9,445 nt of DNA from Candidatus Sulfopaludibacter sp. SbA3 (GTDB lineage: Bacteria; Acidobacteriota; Terriglobia; 20CM-2-55-15). Every line of letters begins with the position of its first letter. Position 1 is the stretch's first letter. The stretch covers positions 1 through 9,445 of the forward strand of contig CAMAWS010000089.1 of NCBI GenBank assembly GCA_945861845.1, in the 5' to 3' direction. The notes under the pieces were generated by a model. It was not told the origin of the DNA, ran no database searches, and worked only from the letters and a program-made list of their open reading frames with translations. This document shows, one piece after another, positions 1 through 5,760 of the stretch. The position numbers were made by a program, and so were the translations under genes.

Positions 1-520
1 CTCCCCCAATGGTCTCGATATATTTGTCAAGGATCTGGGCGGCGGGCGGCGCCTGGGGATCGGGAAAGAGTTCAATTTCGTTCGGATCTTCCATGGGAAC
101 GCCATACTGAATAGTCAGGCTTGGCACCGCCTTCGGCTTCTGGTCGCCTCGATGACATGTGTAGCAGGTGACCAGCTTTGTTCCGCGAAAATTGTTTTTG
201 TTGAGGGCGTTGACCATCAGAAGCATCCTGCGAGCAGTCTGCTTTAGGGGCGTCTCCTTCGCATAGTTGGCCCAGTTGCTTCCGCTGTCCTCGGTGTGGC
301 AATCCGTGCAGTTCATACTCGTGGCGGCAGAAAACATACCCATTGTATCCATGAACTCGTCTACGGGAACGTCCTTGAGCACCGGGACACTCTTGAATAA
401 TTCACCGGCCAGTTGCGGTCTTTGCTGTCCTGCCTGGCCACTTGCCAACCCCACGGCCAACAGGCACAGGAGAACCGTGCCAATGCCACCCAGAATGGTT
501 CGCCTCGTTACGAAGTTCAT
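1..520 (-). CDS. Secreted c-type cytochrome, photosynthetic reaction centre c-subunit family (partial, C-terminus off window)
   Basis: Reading the minus strand from an ATG at 520 gives 173 codons open to the left edge, so the C-terminus is missing. Residues 1-28 look like a Sec signal: basic MNFVTRR, a hydrophobic stretch at about 9-26, then small residues. Two haem c attachment motifs are visible, CTDCH at residues 71-75 and CYTCH at 119-123. The surrounding text (VPVLKDVPVDEFM, KQTARRMLLMVNALNKNNF, TCYTCHRGDQKP) resembles the acidobacterial proteins assigned to the reaction-centre cytochrome c family (PF02276). Such proteins also occur in non-phototrophs, where they are presumed periplasmic electron carriers, so photosynthesis is not implied. 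AAAAGGGAG at 528-536 lies 7 bases before the ATG and fixes the start. The gene is divergent from the DUF5916 gene. Family is fairly sure; redox partner unknown. Confidence 0.88.
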   Translation of the reverse strand, partial: MNFVTRRTILGGIGTVLLCLLAVGLASGQAGQQRPQLAGELFKSVPVLKDVPVDEFMDTMGMFSAATSMNCTDCHTEDSGSNWANYAKETPLKQTARRMLLMVNALNKNNFRGTKLVTCYTCHRGDQKPKAVPSLTIQYGVPMEDPNEIELFPDPQAPPAAQILDKYIETIGG

Positions 521-527
521 GCCGTCA

Positions 528-536
528 CTCCCTTTT
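528..536 (-). promoter_or_regulatory. Ribosome binding site of the cytochrome gene
   Basis: On the minus strand these bases read AAAAGGGAG, a strong Shine-Dalgarno match 7 bases before the ATG at 520. It supports that start and shows that the reverse strand, not the open plus-strand frame across the same bases, is coding here. Confidence 0.7.
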
Positions 537-689
537 GATTGCGGTGTCTGCTTTGTGATTAAAAGTATTCGCTTGAGTCTCACGGATCGAAGTTTACGCC
601 AATGTGTAAGCAAAGAAAAAGTCTGGTTGCCTGCCGGGCCGAATTATCGTCTACAGTCTTCGAATGCGTCTGGTACCATACGCCGCGTA

Positions 690-2888
690 ATGAAGCGGCT
701 TTTTCCCGTCCTGGCGGTACTCCTATCTGTTGTCGCGCCGGTTTTTCCTCAGGAAGCGTCGTCTGATGCCGCCCTTGAAGCGATCCGCGCCCTGAAACTC
801 GTAACCGCGCTGCGTGTGACTGAAGAGGTCACGCTGGACGGCCAACTGGATGAGTCCGCCTGGCGCCTGGCAGTTCCGGCCACCGATTTCATTCAACAAT
901 ACCCACGGAACGGGGAACCATCCGCCGAACGCACGGAGGTGCGATTCCTCTATGACGCGGATTTCCTCTACATAGGCGTCATCTGCTTCGATTCCGAGGC
1001 CGGGAATTTGAGCGTCAATGAACTGAAGGAAGATTTCAATTTCGGCAGTGGCGACACCATCAGCGTCATTATTGACAGCCTTCACGACCGCCGTTCCGGA
1101 TTTGTGTTCGGCTCCAATCCCGCAGGAGCCAAACGCGACGGCCAGGTATTCAACGACGGCCAGTTCAACCAGGATTGGGACGGTGTGTGGGACGCGAAGG
1201 TGCGTACGACTCCCGAGGGATGGATTACCGAGTTTGCGATTCCATTCAAGACGCTCCGCTTCTCCAATGTGCAGGCCCAGGAATGGGGCCTGCAGGTCAC
1301 CCGCCTGCTCATGCGCCGCAACGAACAGAGCAACTGGTCCCCAATCCCGATACGCGCAAGAAACGTCCGCGTATCTCTTGCCGGAACGTTGAACGGTCTT
1401 GATGGTATACGGCAGGGCCGCAATCTGAAGATCAAGCCGTTCGTGACCGCAGGCGTTTCAAAATTCAGCGGCGATACCGATGTGAGGACCGACTACGACG
1501 GCGGCCTGGACGCAAAGTATGGGATTACCCAGTCCCTGACGCTCGACATGACCTACCGCACCGACTTTGCGCAGGTCGAAGCGGACCAGCAGCAGGTGAA
1601 CCTGACCCGCTTCAATCTGTTCTTTCCCGAAAAGAGAGATTTCTTTCTTGAGAACTCCGGAATCTTCAGTTTCGGAAGCGGCGGCGGAGGGTTCAACGGT
1701 GGTGGCAACGAGGGTGTGAACGGCGGCAACCTGATTCCGTTCTTCAGCCGCCGCATCGGCCTGAGCGCAGCCGGCACGCCGATTCCAATCGTCGGGGGAG
1801 CGCGCGTGTCCGGCCAGACTGGCCGCTACGACCTCGGTTTCCTTTCGATGAAGACCGAACGGCTGGGCTCCACTCCATCGAATAACTACCTGGTTGGCCG
1901 GGCGAAACGAAACCTGCTCACGACTTCATTTGTCGGCGGGATTGTGACCAGCCGGGACTCGGCAACTCCAGGCGACTACAACCGGGTGTATGGCGCCGAC
2001 GCGTATTTTCTTTTCTCCGATCGGATCGAGTTCGATTCCTACATCCTGAAGAGCCAGACGCCCGGCCGCACGGGCAAAGATAATGCGAGGAAGTTTCTGA
2101 CCGCATGGAGAGGCAACGAGCTGAACATTTCCGCCGAGTACAACACGGTCCAGGCAAACTTCAATCCGGAGGCAGGGTTCGTTCGCCGGAAAGATGTGAC
2201 CCAGTACACATCGGACTTTTCCTGGCGGCCGCAACTGGAACGGAGCGACCTGATCCGGAATCTCAACTTCGCAGTGAGCGCGGATTACTACGCATCCGGA
2301 GCCGGGACCGTGGAAACCAGGACGCAGGACGTCAACTTCGGTGCGCAATTCGAAAGCGGCGGATTTGTTAACGTGAGTATGAACCGGACCTTCGATCGGC
2401 TCACAAGCCCATTTGCGATCCGTCCAGACTTCGCGGTTGCCAGGGGCGATTACACGTACGCGAGCTATTCGCTGAGGGGAAACACCGGCCAGAGCCGGAA
2501 GGTGGGTGTGAACACCACGTATACATGGGGAGAGTTCTGGAACGGCACCCGGCAGTCTTTTGTGAGCACGCTGAATGTCAGGCCAAACTACCATCTTGGA
2601 CTGGAACTCAATTACAACGGCAACTGGGTGGACCTTCCCAACGGCTCATTCGCGGCAAACATCGTCGGCGCGAGGTTCACATACGCGTTCACGAGCCGGG
2701 CCTTCCTGAATACATTCCTGCAATACAACGCCGATGCCCACGAATTCAGCTCGAACATCCGCTTTAATATCATTCACCGTCCGCTGAGCGATCTGTACCT
2801 GGTCTACAACGATCGTCGCAACACGGCCAGCGGCCAGGTTATGGAGCGGGCGTTTACGGTGAAGCTGACGAATCTGTTCAACTTCTAA
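690..2888 (+). CDS. Secreted CBM9-like / DUF5916 outer-membrane protein
   Basis: 732 residues. The ATG at 690 is chosen because it opens a clear signal peptide (MKRLFPVLAVLLSVVAPVFP); the frame stays open upstream to 267 but there it overlaps the cytochrome gene and reads as nonsense. Residues about 42-220 resemble a family 9 carbohydrate-binding-like domain, with the LDGQLDESAW motif at 49-58 and FLYDADFLYIGV at 86-97. From about 245 on it matches DUF5916: VEADQQQVNLTRFNLFFPEK followed by RDFFLE at about 296-321, a Gly-rich loop at 327-347, then repeated aromatic/polar strands as in a beta-barrel, ending in KLTNLFNF with the terminal Phe typical of outer-membrane proteins. Such proteins are often labelled hydrolase or carbohydrate-binding, but no catalytic residues can be assigned. 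The substrate is unknown. No strong Shine-Dalgarno site precedes the start. Confidence 0.87.
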   Translation: MKRLFPVLAVLLSVVAPVFPQEASSDAALEAIRALKLVTALRVTEEVTLDGQLDESAWRLAVPATDFIQQYPRNGEPSAERTEVRFLYDADFLYIGVICFDSEAGNLSVNELKEDFNFGSGDTISVIIDSLHDRRSGFVFGSNPAGAKRDGQVFNDGQFNQDWDGVWDAKVRTTPEGWITEFAIPFKTLRFSNVQAQEWGLQVTRLLMRRNEQSNWSPIPIRARNVRVSLAGTLNGLDGIRQGRNLKIKPFVTAGVSKFSGDTDVRTDYDGGLDAKYGITQSLTLDMTYRTDFAQVEADQQQVNLTRFNLFFPEKRDFFLENSGIFSFGSGGGGFNGGGNEGVNGGNLIPFFSRRIGLSAAGTPIPIVGGARVSGQTGRYDLGFLSMKTERLGSTPSNNYLVGRAKRNLLTTSFVGGIVTSRDSATPGDYNRVYGADAYFLFSDRIEFDSYILKSQTPGRTGKDNARKFLTAWRGNELNISAEYNTVQANFNPEAGFVRRKDVTQYTSDFSWRPQLERSDLIRNLNFAVSADYYASGAGTVETRTQDVNFGAQFESGGFVNVSMNRTFDRLTSPFAIRPDFAVARGDYTYASYSLRGNTGQSRKVGVNTTYTWGEFWNGTRQSFVSTLNVRPNYHLGLELNYNGNWVDLPNGSFAANIVGARFTYAFTSRAFLNTFLQYNADAHEFSSNIRFNIIHRPLSDLYLVYNDRRNTASGQVMERAFTVKLTNLFNF

Positions 2889-3135
2889 GAGAGCGGCCCC
2901 GAAGGGCATGACATAATCGGAACCGTGTTCAAGGTGCTCGACAAGCGGCGGCTACGGCGCACTCGCCAGATGATGCGGGCCGACGGGCTGCACAAGCTGA
3001 AATTCACAAAGGCATTCGACGACACCCTGTCTATGATGGCTCTGTTGATCGACATGACGGCGTCTTTCGCATCGGCGTCGGAATATCGGCGGCTTCCAGA
3101 TCATTGCGGTAGCCTCCCCGCGCATCGGCAACCGG
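2889..3135 (+). other. Intergenic stretch with one doubtful small ORF
   Basis: These 247 bases separate the DUF5916 gene from the nucleotidyltransferase. A GTG at 2925 opens an 83-codon frame running to 3176, which overlaps the nucleotidyltransferase start by 41 bases. Its product is basic (VFKVLDKRRLRRTRQMMR at the start, KKQKKNTRRRP at the end) and matches no family I recognise. It lacks a good ribosome binding site. It could be a genuine small partner protein, a decayed gene, or chance. No terminator hairpin was recognised after the DUF5916 stop. Confidence 0.3.
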
Positions 3136-3699
3136 ATGACAAAAAACAGAAGAAAAACACGCGCCGAAGACCTTGAGGCTGCCCTTCGCGATATTGTGCT
3201 GGCGTTTCGGCAGGTGCGGATTCCCTACATGCTCATCGGCGCGCTGGCTCTGCCGGTGTGGGGCCGTCCGCGGGCCACATTGGATATCGACTTCATGATC
3301 CTCGCGGCCGAATTTCCGGAGAGGCTGATCGTACGGCTGTCGGCGCTTGGATTCGATCGCGACGTTGAATGGGAAAGGCTCAATCCTTTTCTTAGAGGGG
3401 CTCACGCCCGATTCCGCTCGAAGATTCTGACCGTGGATATCCTCTTGAGAAGTAACGAACATCACGAAAACGCTTTCCGGCGCCGCTGCAAAAAATATCA
3501 CCGGGGACTGTATATCTGGTTTCCATCGGCGGAAGACCTCATCCTACTGAAACTGAAGGCAGGCCGTCCCACGGACTTTGACGATGTTGCAGGCATTGTT
3601 GAACGCGTAGGCGACGCGTTGGACCTCGGATATCTCAGCGGTTGGGCTCGGCGCCTCGGTATTATCGAGGAACTAAATTACGTTATCGATCGCAACTGA
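3136..3699 (+). CDS. Nucleotidyltransferase-fold protein, AbiEii / DUF6036-like
   Basis: 187 residues with the hallmarks of the minimal nucleotidyltransferases found in type IV toxin-antitoxin systems (AbiEii) and DUF6036 proteins. IPYMLIGALALPVWGRPRAT at about 29-48 carries the glycine-containing turn. LDID supplies the metal-binding DxD pair (Asp50, Asp52), and LTVDILL supplies a third acidic residue, Asp101. SAEDLILLKLKAGRPTDFDD at 131-150 is the conserved C-terminal helix motif of this group. Members transfer a nucleotide to RNA or protein targets; the target here cannot be told. All three acidic residues are present, so it is probably active. No AbiEi antitoxin lies beside it; the only candidate partner is the doubtful ORF at 2925-3176. 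The Shine-Dalgarno site is weak, but the frame is closed at 3055 and has no other ATG or GTG start between there and 3136. Confidence 0.78.
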   Translation: MTKNRRKTRAEDLEAALRDIVLAFRQVRIPYMLIGALALPVWGRPRATLDIDFMILAAEFPERLIVRLSALGFDRDVEWERLNPFLRGAHARFRSKILTVDILLRSNEHHENAFRRRCKKYHRGLYIWFPSAEDLILLKLKAGRPTDFDDVAGIVERVGDALDLGYLSGWARRLGIIEELNYVIDRN

Positions 3700-3719
3700 T
3701 TCCGATCGAATGCCACCAC

Positions 3720-3785
3720 CGATTCCGACGGGAAGCCATCCAGTTTTCCGGTCCTGTCGGAACGGTGGATGGAATGTCGGAATCG
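3720..3785. repeat. Long interrupted hairpin between convergent genes
   Basis: Three nested complementary pairs are visible. CGATTCCGAC (3720-3729) pairs perfectly with GTCGGAATCG (3776-3785). CCATCCA (3736-3742) pairs with TGGATGG (3766-3772). TTCCG (3746-3750) pairs with CGGAA (3758-3762) around a 7-base loop. Together they make a 66-base element with 22 paired positions. It starts 20 bases after the nucleotidyltransferase stop and 5 bases beyond the end of the DUF1016 remnant on the other strand. It may be a bidirectional transcription barrier, though no U-tract follows, or a REP/MITE-like mobile palindrome that ended the DUF1016 gene. Confidence 0.7.
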
Positions 3786-3790
3786 TCGTT

Positions 3791-4231
3791 CTAAAGAGCC
3801 AAAAGTGACGCTGGACAACCAGCTGGTACGTTCTCTTTCTCGAAGGAGTCGAGAAGATACGGATCGCGAAAGAGAGTGTCGGGGCTCATCTGCCCATCCC
3901 GGAGATTGGCGATTTCCGCCGCGATGACGGCTTCCGGTCTTTTTGACAACGCGGTACGCTGAAACAGCATGCCACCAATTTTCTGCCGGAGCGTGCGCAC
4001 ATCCCACCGCTCGATACGGCACATCTCCGCGTAAAAATCGCGGGCCAGCGGATCCTTGATCGGCAGCGCGTGCACATGGGACCAGCTCAATTGTTGTGAC
4101 AGCGTCACAACAATTGCTTCGTCCGGAAACAGCAGCGCGAACTGGATCATGCGGGTAATCTCGGGATGACTGAAGCAAAACCTAAAGTGGCCGGGTGAAG
4201 CCTGCGGAATCCGGCTCACATAAAAAATCAT
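3791..4231 (-). pseudogene. DUF1016 (YhcG-like) N-terminal domain fragment
   Basis: A 146-codon frame whose residues about 18-131 match the middle of the DUF1016/YhcG N-terminal domain: RMIQFALLFPDE, VVTLSQQLSWSHVHALPIKD, PLARDFYAEMCRIERWDVRT, MLFQRTALSKRPE and LFRDPYLLDSF. Full-length proteins are about 330-380 residues, with a leading helical segment and a C-terminal PD-(D/E)xK nuclease domain. Both are absent: the first ~17 residues are unrelated, and after FRDPYLLDSF only a short unrelated tail (ENVPAGCPASLLAL) precedes the stop. The missing nuclease is not in the 90 bases before the next gene. The piece is probably a remnant, although the frame across the domain is intact, so a short expressed protein cannot be excluded. 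It lies downstream of the tRNA-Ala terminator in the same orientation. Confidence 0.8.
4088..4116. repeat. Perfect 13-bp inverted repeat inside the DUF1016 fragment
   Basis: CAATTGTTGTGAC (4088-4100) and GTCACAACAATTG (4104-4116) are exact reverse complements separated by AGC. On the coding strand they encode the conserved IVVTLSQQL stretch, so the symmetry may simply follow from the codons of that motif. It could still act as a hairpin or a protein-binding site. Confidence 0.75.
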
Positions 4232-4240
4232 TGCTGGGCA

Positions 4241-4272
4241 AAAAGAAAAAGGCCGGACATTGATCCGGCCTT
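4241..4272 (-). terminator. Intrinsic terminator of tRNA-Ala
   Basis: On the minus strand AAGGCCGGA, a 6-base loop and TCCGGCCTT form a perfect 9-bp GC-rich stem, followed by TTTCTTTTTG. It begins 18 bases after the tRNA 3' end. This is a textbook Rho-independent terminator and should end the tRNA transcript before the DUF1016 remnant. Confidence 0.9.
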
Positions 4273-4290
4273 AACCTTATTTCGTATCAG

Positions 4291-4363
4291 TGGACCTGGG
4301 GGGGTTCGAACCCCCGACCTCATGACTGCCAGTCATGCGCGCTCCCAACTGCGCCACAGGCCC
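4291..4363 (-). tRNA. tRNA-Ala (anticodon GGC)
   Basis: The minus strand folds into a complete 73-nt cloverleaf. The acceptor GGGCCTG pairs with CAGGTCC, the D-stem is GCGC/GCGC, the anticodon stem CATGA/TCATG closes the loop CTGGCAG, and the T-stem GGGGG/CCCCC closes TTCGAAC. The anticodon is GGC, reading GCC and GCU alanine codons. Position 3 is G and position 70 is U, the wobble pair that identifies tRNA-Ala to alanyl-tRNA synthetase. The discriminator base is A73; the 3' CCA is not encoded (CTG follows), so it must be added by CCA nucleotidyltransferase. The gene has its own promoter and terminator and forms a single-gene unit. Confidence 0.96.
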
Positions 4364-4377
4364 ATTCGCAATACTCC

Positions 4378-4406
4378 ATCGTAAGCGGAAAGAAGGGAAG
4401 GGTCAA
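4378..4406 (-). promoter_or_regulatory. Sigma70-type promoter of tRNA-Ala
   Basis: On the minus strand TTGACC (4406-4401) is followed after exactly 17 bases by TACGAT (4383-4378), both close to consensus. Transcription would start near 4371, leaving a leader of about 8 nt before the mature tRNA end at 4363. Confidence 0.75.
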
Positions 4407-4413
4407 TCGGGCT

Positions 4414-4430
4414 TTTGGGCTGCGCCCAAA
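4414..4430. repeat. Small 7-bp hairpin upstream of the tRNA promoter
   Basis: TTTGGGC (4414-4420) and GCCCAAA (4424-4430) pair around TGC. No T-run follows on either strand, so it is not an obvious terminator. Apart from it and the palindrome at 4577-4586, the stretch 4407-4588 shows no gene or motif. Confidence 0.5.
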
Positions 4431-4576
4431 CATCGTTCGCACAAATCGGGCAGTCCGCTGGAATTCCCACACAAGTAGTCGCCAATTACCCGACTTCCAG
4501 ATATCCAACGCGCCATCTGAAGAACTTATCTACGGAAGAAGAATTGCAGAAGGCTCACGGTTGTATTTCGGCTGGA

Positions 4577-4586
4577 CGTATATACG
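4577..4586. promoter_or_regulatory. Palindrome just before brnT, possible BrnA operator
   Basis: CGTATATACG is a perfect 10-bp palindrome ending 2 bases before the brnT ATG. GTATAT (4578-4583) also pairs with ATATAC (4593-4598), giving a second symmetry overlapping the start codon. BrnA antitoxins are known to bind and repress their own promoter, so an AT-rich palindrome here fits an autoregulatory site. That role is inferred from position only. Confidence 0.4.
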
Positions 4587-4588
4587 CT

Positions 4589-4870
4589 ATGAATATACAG
4601 TTTGTCTGGGACGAAGCGAAGCGTTTGAAGAACCTGAAAGACCATGGGTTGGATTTTCTGGATGTTTATTCGGTCTTTGAGGGCCGGACTGTAACAGTCG
4701 AAGATGATCGATTCGACTATGGCGAACGGCGCTTGTTCACCCTGGGGTTTCTTGGGGCCGTTCCGGTTTCGATTGTGCATACCGAGACTGACAAGCAAAT
4801 TCGCCTGATCTCTTTTCGACAAGCCACGCGGCATGAGGAAATACTTCTCTATGAAAGCATCGAAGACTGA
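4589..4870 (+). CDS. brnT: BrnT family toxin (type II toxin-antitoxin)
   Basis: 93 residues, normal for BrnT. The order of motifs is characteristic: FVWDEAKRLKNLKDHGLDF at 5-23, a vF segment (DVYSVFEG, 25-32), DDRFDYGERRLFTLGFLG at 39-56 and the terminal IRLISFRQATRHEEILLYES at 71-90. BrnT folds like RelE-type ribonucleases and inhibits translation by cutting RNA; its partner BrnA binds and neutralises it. The ATG at 4589 gives the family's usual N-terminus; the frame is open upstream to 4415, but that part has no resemblance to the family and runs through the intergenic region. No strong Shine-Dalgarno site is seen (GGA 12 bases upstream). The gene overlaps brnA, implying coupled translation. 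All conserved blocks look intact. Confidence 0.92.
   Translation: MNIQFVWDEAKRLKNLKDHGLDFLDVYSVFEGRTVTVEDDRFDYGERRLFTLGFLGAVPVSIVHTETDKQIRLISFRQATRHEEILLYESIED
4835..4840 (+). promoter_or_regulatory. Ribosome binding site deciding the brnA start
   Basis: GAGGAA sits 10 bases before the ATG at 4851. An in-frame ATG at 4833 has no such site in front of it, so 4851 is the better start. Confidence 0.55.
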
Positions 4871-5111
4871 ATTAAAGCGGGTCGGGCGTTTGAAAGATTC
4901 TGAAATTCGAATCACAAAGGAGCATCCGGAGGCAGATGTCCGGCACATTGTGGGTACCATTGTGCGCGAAGGCTTGAAGCCGGTGGCGCCCAAGACGTCG
5001 ATATCACTGCGGATCGACGTCGACGTGCTGGAGTGGTTCAAGTCACAGGGCGCGGGATATCAGACCAAAATGAACGCCGTCCTGAAAGCTTTTAAGCAAG
5101 CATCCGGTTGA
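4851..5111 (+). CDS. brnA: BrnA family antitoxin
   Basis: 86 residues from the ATG at 4851 (92 if the ATG at 4833 is used). The C-terminal part, KTSISLRIDVDVLEWFKSQG followed by AGYQTKMNAVLKAFKQ, is the ribbon-helix-helix DNA-binding domain of BrnA: the strand ISLRIDVDVLEWF and the GxGYQTxMNAVLK helix. The N-terminal half (SKTELKRVGRLKDSEIRITK) is charged and would wrap the toxin. BrnA neutralises BrnT and represses the operon. It overlaps the end of brnT by 20 bases and no terminator lies between them, so the two are one transcript in the usual toxin-first order. The stretch 5112-5207 after it shows no recognisable terminator or gene. Confidence 0.9.
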   Translation: MKASKTELKRVGRLKDSEIRITKEHPEADVRHIVGTIVREGLKPVAPKTSISLRIDVDVLEWFKSQGAGYQTKMNAVLKAFKQASG

Positions 5112-5207
5112 ACGGCAGTCAAACGCAACTGTGACCGTCGCGTGACCCATCGCCCTGTCAAAAGACTGAGAAAGCGCAAGGATTGTTCTTGGGTCTCGTG
5201 AGGGCGT

Positions 5208-5417
5208 TCAAACTCGAACGTAGTCAGTTACTGCGGAAGGCTGTGGTATCCGTTCTCCGGCCTTTCGCATGAGTTCAAGGTGTGACGTGAGTGCTTCCAT
5301 TAGTTTCCGCCGGGTTTCTTCGACAGTAGCGCCGGTCGCAATGCAGCCGGGCACATCCGGTGCGTACGCCGAATAGTTTCGTTCCGCCTTTTCAATCACG
5401 ATCGCGTATTTAGTCAT
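5208..5417 (-). CDS. hicB: HicB-like antitoxin, orphan
   Basis: 69 residues with the compact HicB fold signature: YAIVIEKAERNYSAYAPDVPGC at about 4-25, the ATGATVEETRRKLMEAL segment after it and HLELMRKAGERIPQPSA. This is the short partial-RNase-H-like HicB form, without an added DNA-binding domain. HicB normally binds and blocks the small RNase HicA. Here the start codon overlaps the stop of a hicA reading frame by four bases (ATGA, 5414-5417), the standard hicA-hicB arrangement, but only the last ~24 codons of hicA survive. The antitoxin therefore looks intact while its toxin is gone. It may be decaying, or may still act against a related HicA elsewhere. Confidence 0.85.
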   Translation of the reverse strand: MTKYAIVIEKAERNYSAYAPDVPGCIATGATVEETRRKLMEALTSHLELMRKAGERIPQPSAVTDYVRV

Positions 5418-5488
5418 TTAGGACCTGCCTGTTTGAGAATGCTGTTCAGCGTCCCCGCTCTTATGTCGTCGCCCGCATGCCCGGCTAG
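5414..5488 (-). pseudogene. hicA: hicA C-terminal remnant
   Basis: Reading the minus strand from 5488 to the TGA at 5416-5414 gives LAGHAGDDIRAGTLNSILKQ then AGPK. The GTLNSILKQAG ending is characteristic of HicA mRNA interferases, which are usually 60-80 residues and carry a catalytic histidine; family proteins end similarly after an HxGxDI-type strand. The upstream two-thirds are absent: beyond 5488 the sequence turns into a Uma2 fragment on the opposite strand. No start codon is available, so it cannot make a functional toxin. The four-base overlap with hicB shows the two were once an operon. Confidence 0.75.
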
Positions 5489-5760
5489 TCGTTGAAGTGG
5501 CGGACACCACGCTCTCCTACGACCGAAACGTCAAGTTGCCGCGTTATGCGGCATCGGGAGTTCCCGAAGCCTGGATCGAGAGCCTGGAAAACGATTTGAT
5601 GCTCGTCTTTCGCAATCCAATCGATGAGGCGTACCCGCGGCGGTCCTTCTTCGTGTCCCCTTTCGCCCGCTTGCGTTGTCCACCGAAGAAAGAGCCGGCG
5701 GGTTGGTGGACCACTGAACCACTGTCGATATTCTTGCAAAATAGAAATCTGTTTCTATAA
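5485..5760 (+). pseudogene. Uma2 (DUF820) endonuclease-like C-terminal fragment
   Basis: The frame reads LVVEVADTTLSYDRNVKLPR then YAASGVPEAWIESLENDLML and VFRNPIDEAYP, which is the C-terminal part of the Uma2/DUF820 family. These are PD-(D/E)xK nuclease-fold proteins of about 190 residues, abundant in cyanobacteria, acidobacteria and relatives. The Glu of VVEVAD and the Lys of DRNVKL are kept, but the first ~100 residues, including the first catalytic acidic strand, are missing. There is no ATG; a GTG at 5497 inside the motif is unlikely to serve as a start. Similarity fades after about 5690 and the frame runs on to a TAA at 5758-5760 inside the next promoter. Its left end abuts the hicA stub within a few bases. 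Confidence 0.78.

Noticed and set aside
72..302. 76-codon minus-strand ORF
   Set aside because: It lies in another frame of the same strand as the cytochrome gene, which explains these bases better.
1..520. Evidence for phototrophy
   Set aside because: The cytochrome family is common in non-phototrophic acidobacteria and no reaction-centre or pigment gene is present.
267..689. N-terminal extension of the DUF5916 reading frame
   Set aside because: The first half runs antisense to the cytochrome gene, which has haem motifs and a strong ribosome binding site; the signal peptide begins at 690.
1926..2594. 222-codon minus-strand ORF
   Set aside because: It is antisense to the DUF5916 barrel region, matches no family and has a composition expected of a shadow frame.
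3678..4178. 166-codon minus-strand ORF
   Set aside because: It overlaps the DUF1016 fragment in another frame; the DUF1016 frame carries the recognisable motifs.
4291..4363. tRNA gene as an attachment site with a repeated 3' end
   Set aside because: I looked for a second copy of the T-arm/acceptor end in the window and saw none, and there is no integrase.
4414..4430. Hairpin as a terminator
   Set aside because: No T-run follows on either strand and no gene ends beside it.
4415..4588. N-terminal extension of BrnT
   Set aside because: BrnT proteins start at the MxxxFxWDE motif, and this part crosses a hairpin and intergenic bases.
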